Assembly (NCBI GenBank): GCA_002010925.1
Contig: MTLR01000099.1
Coordinates: 6,887 to 14,419 of the forward strand
Reading direction: 5' to 3'
Source of the DNA: Candidatus Bathyarchaeota archaeon JdFR-04
GTDB taxonomy: Archaea > Thermoproteota > Bathyarchaeia > Bathyarchaeales > UBA233
Length of the DNA: 7,533 bases
The position numbers and the translations under genes were made by a program. The notes below the pieces were generated by a model. The model saw only the letters and a list, made by a program, of their open reading frames with translations. It was not told the DNA's origin and did not search any database. Of this stretch, positions 1 to 5,269 are shown one piece after another. How positions within the stretch are numbered: position 1 is the first letter of the stretch; each line of letters starts with the position of its first letter.

Positions 1-430
1 AAATTATCTGTACTTTCTGATCGGGATTTCGGAGTTTCTGTATAAGTTTTCTTTGCAGATCTCTTGCGGCTTTATTTGCTTTTATAGCTAGGGTTCGGGG
101 GCATACATAGTTACTCCTGCGGATGACTATGTCAGTTTTATGTGTTAAAGTTAGTTTTGGATTTCCATAAGCACAGATTGTTTCGTATAGCCCATCAGCT
201 TTAATTGTTATTAGGATTTTTGCATTCTCGTTTTTTGCTGCTTCTTTGAATTTCGGGGCTAAGTCGGCTAAAGCTTTGTTAGCTTTTACGGCAACTATGC
301 AGTTTCCACGTCGGGTTAGCTCAAAGTGTTTTGTGATTTCAAGGGTTGTTTCATGGGTTGCTAAAATATTAGGATGCCCGTAAGCGGTTATAGTTTCGGT
401 TATCCTCTTCAAAGCTTTTAACTGGAACAA
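1..430 (-). CDS. DUF371 family protein, 3' end cut by the window edge
   Basis: The minus strand is open from the window edge to a stop at 439-437, giving 143 codons without an internal stop. The translation has the conserved DUF371 pattern: AYGHPN near residue 16, ATHETTLEIT near 24-33, RRGNCIVAVKANKALADL in the middle, and DIVIRRSNYVCPRTLAIKAN near the C-terminus. DUF371 is an archaeal family of roughly this length with no established function, so little more than the last few residues should be missing. No ATG is available. TTG at 430-428 is preceded by GTGAT (440-436), a match to the archaeal Shine-Dalgarno core, at 5-nt spacing. A second TTG at 412-410 (MKRITETITAYGH) fits the usual family N-terminus but has no such site. 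The gene begins 12 nt after the winged-helix gene and is probably co-transcribed with it. Family assignment is confident; the exact start is not. Confidence 0.85.
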   Translation of the reverse strand, partial: MFQLKALKRITETITAYGHPNILATHETTLEITKHFELTRRGNCIVAVKANKALADLAPKFKEAAKNENAKILITIKADGLYETICAYGNPKLTLTHKTDIVIRRSNYVCPRTLAIKANKAARDLQRKLIQKLRNPDQKVQII

Positions 431-442
431 AGGAAATCACTT

Positions 443-1408
443 CTATTCAAGAACATCTATCGAGTCTACTTTCCCGTCTCCGTTCAAGTCGAAACCTTGG
501 ATAACTGTTGCAAAGGACTTGTCTTCACCATACTTGCGGAGAGTTTTCCTCCAGAATTTTGTAATGGCCAAAACGCAGGCTTTGGTTCCTACAGCCTTAT
601 TGCCCGCTAGAACTACTATACGTTTATCCCTATCCCAAGGGTTGGGGATTTTCGCAATTAATCCAACAGTGTCAGCAGTATAAACATTTCCTGTTTTGTC
701 AGAAATGAGCCCGCCGAAGAGAAAACCGTGCTCTGAAGGTTTCATGTTAAATCGAATTGGGAGGTAATCATTAATCTCTTGGGTGAGAAGGTTGGTTCCT
801 GGACCGCCCACCAATACTAGATTGTTCTTTTCCTCTTTTTCAGCTTTCACGTCCACATCCAGCTTAATTACAAAATCTTCTGGAAGTTTACAGAATTGCC
901 CCAAGAAGAAAGTTAGGTGTGCGGCGTAATGCCCGTCCCTAGCACTTGTTTTGAAGGGGCCATGCGGAATTGGACTTCCGACGATTACCTTACCAGAGAA
1001 CGTCATTTTTTGGTTTATAAAGTCGCTGAAAAAATTTCTAAGCTTTTCATCCAAGTAGATAATTGATGGTTTTTGGATTTCGCGGTACTCTTTCGGAAAT
1101 TCTATGCCGAACGCTGGGGAAACAGCGCGATAGTATTTGGCTATGGCCCCCTTTTTTGGTTCTTCCTTAACGAGCTTTATAGCTCCAGCGTTGACCAGTT
1201 TTCGTATGTGATAGTAAACTTTCTGTTCATGAATACCTAATTCTCTAGCTATTTCCATTGGGTATCTTTCCTTTTCGACGAGTAAGGTTAAGATTTGCCA
1301 AGACGTGGGGTTTAAGATTAGTTTTAATTTTTTCGGATTGTCAAGAATAAGTATGTCCTTTACCTTTTGGCGGTTCCTTTCTAGATGTAAGAGAAACTTC
1401 TTTTTCAT
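443..1408 (-). CDS. winged-helix (ArsR-like) protein with S-layer-like domain and C-terminal EF-hand/dockerin-type loop
   Basis: This 321-aa protein starts at ATG. Residues about 33-95 form a winged helix-turn-helix: NPTSWQILTLLVEK, then MEIARELGI, then the recognition helix EQKVYYHIRKLVNAGAI and a basic wing. Residues about 115-300 resemble the S-layer outer-domain type seen in archaea, with VIVGSPIPHGP (141-151), ARDGHYAAHLTFFLGQF (156-172), LVLVGGPGTNLLTQEIN (197-213) and IVVLAGNKAVGTKA (264-277). The last residues, D307-L-N309-G-D311-G-K-V-D315-S-I-D318, are a calcium-binding loop of EF-hand/dockerin type, and the chain ends three residues later. There is no signal peptide or membrane helix, so the protein is probably cytosolic. 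I recall this architecture as recurring in Bathyarchaeia-like genomes but cannot name its target. It is divergent from glmS and may regulate that gene or itself. A sensor role for the C-terminal part is inference. Confidence 0.85.
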   Translation of the reverse strand: MKKKFLLHLERNRQKVKDILILDNPKKLKLILNPTSWQILTLLVEKERYPMEIARELGIHEQKVYYHIRKLVNAGAIKLVKEEPKKGAIAKYYRAVSPAFGIEFPKEYREIQKPSIIYLDEKLRNFFSDFINQKMTFSGKVIVGSPIPHGPFKTSARDGHYAAHLTFFLGQFCKLPEDFVIKLDVDVKAEKEEKNNLVLVGGPGTNLLTQEINDYLPIRFNMKPSEHGFLFGGLISDKTGNVYTADTVGLIAKIPNPWDRDKRIVVLAGNKAVGTKACVLAITKFWRKTLRKYGEDKSFATVIQGFDLNGDGKVDSIDVLE

Positions 1409-1418
1409 CTATTGGTTA

Positions 1419-1431
1419 CTCCCAACGGGAG
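1419..1431 (-). promoter_or_regulatory. short hairpin containing the regulator gene's Shine-Dalgarno sequence
   Basis: Read on the minus strand, CTCCC-GTT-GGGAG forms a perfect 5-bp stem with a 3-nt loop. The second arm contains GGAG (1422-1419), the best Shine-Dalgarno candidate for the ATG at 1408, at 10-nt spacing. Folding would hide the ribosome-binding site. The repeat is seen directly; its effect on translation is inference. Confidence 0.35.
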
Positions 1432-1443
1432 AGTTCTGTTTCC

Positions 1444-1463
1444 ATTATAAAAATCTTTATAAT
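1444..1463. promoter_or_regulatory. perfect 8-bp inverted repeat of TATA-like sequence (candidate promoter/operator of the regulator gene)
   Basis: ATTATAAA (1444-1451) and TTTATAAT (1456-1463) are exact reverse complements with a 4-nt spacer. Either arm reads as a TATA box. For the minus-strand winged-helix gene, a start about 25 nt downstream would fall near 1422-1433, just ahead of the ATG at 1408. The dyad could also bind the dimeric winged-helix protein for autoregulation, which would block TBP; that is inference. Confidence 0.45.
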
Positions 1464-1495
1464 ACCTCCAAATACTCGAACAGAGACTTTGCAAA

Positions 1496-1523
1496 AAGCT
1501 CTAATAAAAAGTTTTTAGAGCTT
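1496..1523. repeat. perfect 9-bp inverted repeat in the divergent intergenic region
   Basis: AAGCTCTAA (1496-1504) and TTAGAGCTT (1515-1523) are exact reverse complements separated by 10 nt. Their arm centres lie 19 bp apart, close to two helical turns, which suits a dimeric DNA-binding protein. The repeat sits upstream of the best glmS TATA box and behind the regulator promoter. It lacks a following T-tract, so it is not an obvious terminator. An operator role is inference. Confidence 0.4.
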
Positions 1524-1536
1524 AAATCAGCATCTT

Positions 1537-1550
1537 AAAAAACCTTATAC
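1537..1550 (+). promoter_or_regulatory. candidate TATA/BRE promoter of glmS
   Basis: A run of six A residues and CC (1537-1544), resembling a purine-rich BRE, precedes TTATAC (1545-1550). A transcription start about 25 nt downstream, near 1573, would give a leader of about 40 nt before the glmS ATG. This is by-eye pattern matching only. Confidence 0.4.
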
Positions 1551-1602
1551 ACAACTAAACAATTCAAATTAGCACGCTTTAAGGCTTAGAAGCTTTCAGA
1601 AA

Positions 1603-1607
1603 GGGAT
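1603..1607 (+). promoter_or_regulatory. ribosome-binding site of glmS
   Basis: GGGAT lies 5 nt before the ATG at 1613 and resembles the GGTGAT core complementary to archaeal 16S rRNA. It supports the start that places Cys immediately after Met, as class II amidotransferases require. Confidence 0.45.
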
Positions 1608-1612
1608 AATAA

Positions 1613-3439
1613 ATGTGCGGAATCTTCGGTTGCGCCTCAAAACAGGGGAATGCTGCTAAAGTTATACATGCAGCATTGAAACGCCTCGAGTATAGAGGAT
1701 ACGATTCGGTCGGAGAGGCTACACTAAGTGAAGGAAAACTTTTCATAAAAAAGGATTCTGGCAAAATCGATGAGGTGCATGAAAAACTAAATTTAGATGA
1801 CTTACCGGGAAACCTAGGAATAGGACATACCAGATGGGCTACTCACGGCGCCCCCTTACAGGTTAACGCACATCCACACATAGACTGCGAAGAACAAATA
1901 GCCGTGGTTCACAATGGAATAATCGAGAATTATGCTCTCGTAAAGAAGGAACTAGAGGATAAAGGACATGTTTTCCGATCAAAGACAGATACGGAAGTCA
2001 TAGTGCATCTTATTGAAGAACTTGTTAAACAGCAAAACCTAACATTAGTAGAAGCCGTTGCTGAAGCCTTGAAAGCGCTTGAGGGTTCTTACGCCATAGC
2101 TGTTATCTCAACTCTGGAGCCGGACAAAATTATTTGTGCCCGAAACGAGAGTCCACTAGTCGTCGGAGTGGGGGAAAACGCCGTCTACTGTGCTTCAGAT
2201 ATACCAGCATTTCTCCCGTTAACCAATAAGGCAGTGGTTATTGAAGATGGGGAACTCGTAATAATAACAAATGATGGTTATGAAATACAGAAGATCGCAG
2301 ACCTACGTCTTGTAAAACGCGAGCCAAAGATAATTGATTGGACACCGGAGATGGCTGAAAAGCGGGGTTATCCCCACTTCATGCTCAAAGAGATTCATGA
2401 GCAACCTTTAGCTCTTCGAAACACTTTGAGGCTACAAGAACATTATTTAGAGTTAATGACCACCTTCCTAGATAGAGCTAAAGAAGTCTTCCTTGTCGCA
2501 TGTGGAACCTCATACCACGCATGTTTAGCGGCTTCCTACATGTTTTCTAAACTTGCCTACAGGGCAACCTATCCTATAATAGCTTCAGAATTCGCTGAGC
2601 AACACGGCAAATCCGTAAATATCGAAAGCACAATCCTAGCTGTTAGCCAATCAGGCGAAACCGCAGATACACTTGCTGCTGTGGAAGCCGCAAGACATAG
2701 AGCCGCTACAATATTAGGATTGACAAACGTTATCGGCTCTACATTAACACGGGTTTCCCGCGTTTATATATGTCAACAGTCCGGGCCGGAAATAGGTGTA
2801 GCAGCTACCAAAACCTTCACAGCCCAGTTGTGCGTATTGGCGCAACTAGCCCTTAGATTGGCAAAAAAACGAGGCAAAGTTTCGCAGGATGAAATTGATT
2901 TTCTAGAGGAAAAACTGGAGCAGATACCTAATATAGTGGAAAATGTCATAGTCAAACAAGAAGATAAGATTAAGCAGTTAGCAAGAAAATACAAAGACAA
3001 ACGGGAATTCTTCTTTTTAGGCAGAGGCATAAGCACAGCAACAGCGTTAGAGGGACGATTGAAACTTATGGAAATAGCATACGTCCCAGCAATAGCTTAT
3101 CCAGCCGGCGAAAGCAAACATGGACCGATAAGTCTTGTGGAACCCGGCTTTCCAGTAGTGTTTGTTTGCCCGCCAGATGAAACGCGGAAAGCAGTTATCG
3201 GAAACATTATGGAGATGAAGGCTCGGGGAGCATCCATAATAGCCATAATTGAAGAAGGGGATGAAGAAATCAAGAACTTGGCTGAGGATTTCATAGAGGT
3301 TGATAAGGGTATTCCAGACATCTTATCGCCTATTCCTTACGTGATTCCGCTACAGCTCTTTGCTTATTATATGGCTGTTGAGAGAAGCCACGACCCGGAT
3401 AAACCGCGGAACCTTGCAAAATCCGTTACAGTCAAATAG
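1613..3439 (+). CDS. glmS: glutamine--fructose-6-phosphate aminotransferase (isomerizing), GlmS
   Basis: GlmS makes glucosamine-6-phosphate and glutamate from fructose-6-phosphate and glutamine, the entry step to UDP-GlcNAc and amino-sugar glycans, in the cytosol. The 608-aa length matches the family (E. coli has 609). The N-terminal class II glutamine amidotransferase domain opens with MCGIFGC; Cys2 becomes the nucleophile after Met removal. It continues with RLEYRGYDS (24-32), GHTRWATHG (71-79), HNGIIENY (100-107, oxyanion Asn/Gly) and KTDTEV (124-129). Two SIS sugar-isomerase domains follow: ACGTSYHAC (296-304), SEFAE (325-329), SQSGET (345-350) and GVAATKTFTAQ (395-405) in the first, and FLGRGISTATALEG (468-481) and AYPAGESKHGP (495-505) in the second. 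Glu487, His503 and Lys603 (in KPRNLAKSVTV) match the known isomerase residues. Nothing is broken. It follows its own promoter region, opposite the winged-helix gene. Confidence 0.98.
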   Translation: MCGIFGCASKQGNAAKVIHAALKRLEYRGYDSVGEATLSEGKLFIKKDSGKIDEVHEKLNLDDLPGNLGIGHTRWATHGAPLQVNAHPHIDCEEQIAVVHNGIIENYALVKKELEDKGHVFRSKTDTEVIVHLIEELVKQQNLTLVEAVAEALKALEGSYAIAVISTLEPDKIICARNESPLVVGVGENAVYCASDIPAFLPLTNKAVVIEDGELVIITNDGYEIQKIADLRLVKREPKIIDWTPEMAEKRGYPHFMLKEIHEQPLALRNTLRLQEHYLELMTTFLDRAKEVFLVACGTSYHACLAASYMFSKLAYRATYPIIASEFAEQHGKSVNIESTILAVSQSGETADTLAAVEAARHRAATILGLTNVIGSTLTRVSRVYICQQSGPEIGVAATKTFTAQLCVLAQLALRLAKKRGKVSQDEIDFLEEKLEQIPNIVENVIVKQEDKIKQLARKYKDKREFFFLGRGISTATALEGRLKLMEIAYVPAIAYPAGESKHGPISLVEPGFPVVFVCPPDETRKAVIGNIMEMKARGASIIAIIEEGDEEIKNLAEDFIEVDKGIPDILSPIPYVIPLQLFAYYMAVERSHDPDKPRNLAKSVTVK

Positions 3440-3466
3440 GTTTTTGAAACGTAATCATTAAGACAT

Positions 3467-3499
3467 AGCTGGACAACTTATACTAAGAGGTGTCCAGTT
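3467..3499 (+). promoter_or_regulatory. hairpin enclosing the pcm ribosome-binding site
   Basis: CTGGACA (3469-3475) and TGTCCAG (3491-3497) are perfect 7-bp complements; a G-U and an A-U pair extend the stem outward to 3467/3499. After one A-G mismatch, CTT (3477-3479) can pair with GAG (3487-3489), closing a 7-nt loop. The 3' side contains the Shine-Dalgarno sequence GAGGTG (3487-3492) and touches the TTG start at 3499. Folding would therefore mask initiation. The pairing is seen directly; a regulatory or temperature-sensing role is inference. Confidence 0.5.
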
Positions 3500-4205
3500 T
3501 GGAAAAAAACGACTGGGAAAAGCTTGTTCAAAATCTCATAAGAGAAGGAGTTTTACGCTCGCCAGCGATCATTAAGGCATTCCGAAAGGTCCCGCGGGCA
3601 AAATTTATCCCGGAAAATGTTAAGCCTCACGCGTGTACAGACACTCCACTTCCAATAGGGTATGGACAGACCGTTTCCGCGCCACACAACACAGCCAAAG
3701 CTGTGTTGGGCGAAACATGGTTGCTATAATGAATGAAGCCTTAAAACTGGAAGTGGGACAACGAGTTCTTGAAGTAGGCGCTGGTTCCGGATGGCATGCG
3801 TGTACCATAGCTGAAGTGGTAGCGCCTAGTGAAAATCCCCGAAGCGAATGGGGACATGTCTATACAATCGAAATCGTTAAAGAACTTGCTGATTTCGCCA
3901 GAAGAAATGTTATGCGAGTCGGATATGGTGATAGAGTTACAACGATTGCTGGTGATGGTTCTCTCGGATTTCCTGAGAAAGCTCCTTATGATAGGATTGT
4001 TGTGACGGCGGCAGCGCCTGAAGTTCCAGAGCCACTTATTGAGCAATTGAAGATTAACGGAATCTTAGTTATACCGGTAGGCGGGACAAGCTTTTTTCAG
4101 TCGCTCGTGAGAATAACTAAATTTCGAGATGGGAAGCTAAAAAGGGAAAACTTGGGTGGAGTAGCATTCGTACCTTTAACTGGAAAATACGGCTTTAAGG
4201 TTTAA
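3499..4205 (+). CDS. pcm: protein-L-isoaspartate O-methyltransferase, interrupted by a 29-nt intron; join(3499..3685,3715..4205)
   Basis: Pcm methylates L-isoaspartyl residues in aged proteins using S-adenosylmethionine, starting their repair. Two frames carry the gene. Exon 1 encodes the N-terminal family region (LIREGVL, AFRKVPRAKFIP, CTDTPLPIGYGQTVSAPH). Exon 2 starts at MVAIMNEALKL and carries SAM motif I (VLEVGAGSGWHA), YTIEIVKELA, GDGSLG, APYDRIVVTAAAPEVP, GGILVIPVGG-type and FVPLTGKYG motifs. Removing 3686-3714 joins them in phase, with a His codon split C|AC, giving 225 aa, normal for the family. Unspliced translation stops at 3727-3729. The TTG at 3499 is preferred because GAGGTG (3487-3492) lies 6 nt upstream; GTG at 3490 would overlap that site and add three residues. 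The gene lies 59 nt after glmS and converges on fen1. Identity is near certain; splicing is inferred from structure and frame. Confidence 0.93.
3680..3715 (+). other. bulge-helix-bulge (BHB) splicing motif in pcm pre-mRNA
   Basis: The central helix is C3680-G3712, G3681-C3711, C3682-G3710 and C3683-G3709: exactly 4 bp. The 5' bulge is ACA (3684-3686) and the 3' bulge is AAA (3713-3715), on opposite strands at opposite ends of that helix, exactly 3 nt each. The inner helix is 9 Watson-Crick pairs, CAACACAGC (3687-3695) with GCTGTGTTG (3700-3708), closed by the loop CAAA (3696-3699). This is the geometry recognised by the archaeal tRNA splicing endonuclease. The outer helix is weak: G3679-C3716 pairs, then CC (3677-3678) could pair with GG (3719-3720) past two unpaired bases. 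It therefore resembles the relaxed HBh' class cut by broad-specificity heterotetrameric endonucleases. Confidence 0.88.
3686..3714 (+). other. 29-nt archaeal-type intron in the pcm coding sequence
   Basis: Cleavage after the second base of each 3-nt bulge, the canonical rule, falls between 3685/3686 and 3714/3715. It excises 29 nt, not a multiple of three, and joins the exons to read GCG CCA CAC ATG GTT, that is A-P-H-M-V, as conserved in this family. It is a phase 1 intron. A direct repeat ACA at both edges means the same product would arise from three adjacent cut registers; the BHB rule picks one. Known relatives are tRNA, rRNA and cbf5 introns, cut by EndA and joined by RtcB-type ligase. 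Confidence 0.88.
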
Positions 4206-5236
4206 CCAAACCACCTTTCCAAGGTTGTTTTTTCCTTACGTTCTTTGATGCCTTTTAAAATTTTTTCTATAGCTTTCTTTACACGGTCCTCGGAGAAGTC
4301 TCGTTCTCTACAAATAAAGTCGATCACTGCCTCTGTATCCGGTGGGTTCCATTCAATTTGGTAGTTATCCGTTACTTTTGGATTCAAGAAAATTTCTTTG
4401 ATTTTTCGTGGCTCAACTGGAAACTGAGCGATTTCTAGATGTGGCAAAAGATTTTCGAGGGTTCCGTATTCCTTTACAAGTTTTAAGGCGGTTTTGGGCC
4501 CTATTCCTTTTACTCCTTGGGGATTAAAGTCTGTTCCAACAAGAATCCCGACATCAACGAGTTGCTCATAGGTTATCTCAAGTTCCTTTAACACTTTTTC
4601 AAGTTCAACTATTTCTGGAACTACTTCTATGTAGACGTTTTTTCGTGGAAGCTTTCTTCTTCCACTTATAGTCACGTTTCTTACAAGGCGAGGGGCTCCG
4701 AAGAGCAGACTATCGTAATCTTGGCTGGCGCAGAAGTCAGCGTCTCCACGTTTCACTAAATGAGCAGCTTGAGCCTCTCCCTCACTTGGTGCTTGTATCC
4801 AAGGAACCCCAAGTGCAGTTAACAAGTGTTTGGCATCCTTCACCATATCGTCTTTTAGCCTTGAAGTTGCTTGGGCATACATCCGCGCTTCTTCTATCCG
4901 TCCTTCTTTTATGGCATGCTCATATTTTATTAAAGCTTCTTCCTTTATTTGCATTCGTCGTTTAATTTCCGCTTCCTTTAATGTTGGTGGAATTCCATCA
5001 AATACATAAATGGGTTTTATTCCTAATTCCACAAGGTTGCTGGTTCGATACAAAAGTCCGCTTAGATGACTTGTTATTCTTCCTGTACGGTCTTTAAGCG
5101 GGGTTCCATCTGGCTGTCGGATTATAGCAAGGAATTGATATAGAGCGTTATAAGCATCAATGGCTATGGACTTACCACTTAAATCTGTGAGGGAAACCGT
5201 TGTTTTTGGCACAAGATCGCGAAGGTTAACGCCCAA
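4202..5236 (-). CDS. fen: flap endonuclease 1 (FEN-1)
   Basis: FEN-1 is the structure-specific 5' nuclease that removes flaps and RNA primers during Okazaki fragment maturation and long-patch repair. The 344-aa chain matches archaeal FEN-1 in length. The N-terminal XPG region opens with MGVNLRDLVP and carries Asp27 (AIDAYNALYQF) and Asp80 (YVFDGIPP). The XPG-I region gives Glu152 and Glu154 (PSEGEAQAA) and Asp173 and Asp175 (SQDYDSLLFG), and Asp236 lies in GTDFNPQG, so all metal ligands are present. A helix-hairpin-helix follows at GVKGIGPKTALKLV (241-254). The C-terminus KTTLERWFG is a PCNA-interacting peptide with Lys in place of the usual Gln. The start is TTG, chosen because it gives the family N-terminus and has GTGA (5246-5243) 6 nt upstream. 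It is last in a four-gene minus-strand run, 33 nt after the kinase, and its stop overlaps the pcm stop. Confidence 0.97.
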   Translation of the reverse strand: MGVNLRDLVPKTTVSLTDLSGKSIAIDAYNALYQFLAIIRQPDGTPLKDRTGRITSHLSGLLYRTSNLVELGIKPIYVFDGIPPTLKEAEIKRRMQIKEEALIKYEHAIKEGRIEEARMYAQATSRLKDDMVKDAKHLLTALGVPWIQAPSEGEAQAAHLVKRGDADFCASQDYDSLLFGAPRLVRNVTISGRRKLPRKNVYIEVVPEIVELEKVLKELEITYEQLVDVGILVGTDFNPQGVKGIGPKTALKLVKEYGTLENLLPHLEIAQFPVEPRKIKEIFLNPKVTDNYQIEWNPPDTEAVIDFICRERDFSEDRVKKAIEKILKGIKERKEKTTLERWFG

Positions 5237-5269
5237 AATTTTTCACACAAATAAAAGAACAGCTGAACA

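Noticed and set aside
1416..1445. A 9-codon upstream reading frame before the regulator gene (minus strand, ATG at 1445).
   Set aside because: Its ATG overlaps the TATA-like dyad and no ribosome-binding site is at a workable distance; probably not transcribed.
1305..1538. A 77-aa plus-strand frame across the regulator start and intergenic region.
   Set aside because: It is mostly antisense to the winged-helix gene, matches no family I know, and runs through the promoter dyads.
1551..1612. A glmS ribozyme-type riboswitch in the glmS leader.
   Set aside because: That element is known from bacteria and is much longer; the leader here is short and shows no such fold.
3469..3497. Intrinsic terminator after glmS.
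   Set aside because: The stem is not followed by a T-tract and lies over the pcm ribosome-binding site, so a translation-level role is more likely.
3686..3714. pcm as a simple pseudogene or a sequencing frameshift.
   Set aside because: Sequencing errors do not add 29 structured bases. Both exons keep all family motifs with no other damage, and the canonical BHB cut restores the frame exactly.
3686..3714. Programmed ribosomal bypassing over the hairpin, as in phage T4 gene 60.
   Set aside because: That mechanism needs matching take-off and landing codons. The in-phase candidates differ (CAC at 3685-3687, AAC at 3714-3716), and no stop follows the take-off site directly. The BHB geometry explains the site better.
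3686..3714. A tiny transposon-like (MITE) insertion because of the hairpin and ACA direct repeat.
   Set aside because: It is far shorter than known elements, its inverted repeat does not reach both ends, and the ACA repeat is explained by the bulge sequences.
3490..3729. A separate 79-aa gene, followed by a second gene starting at 3633.
   Set aside because: The two pieces are the N- and C-terminal parts of one Pcm protein. Residues after H66 in the first piece and before MVAIM in the second do not match the family and come from the intron or from out-of-frame exon 1 sequence.
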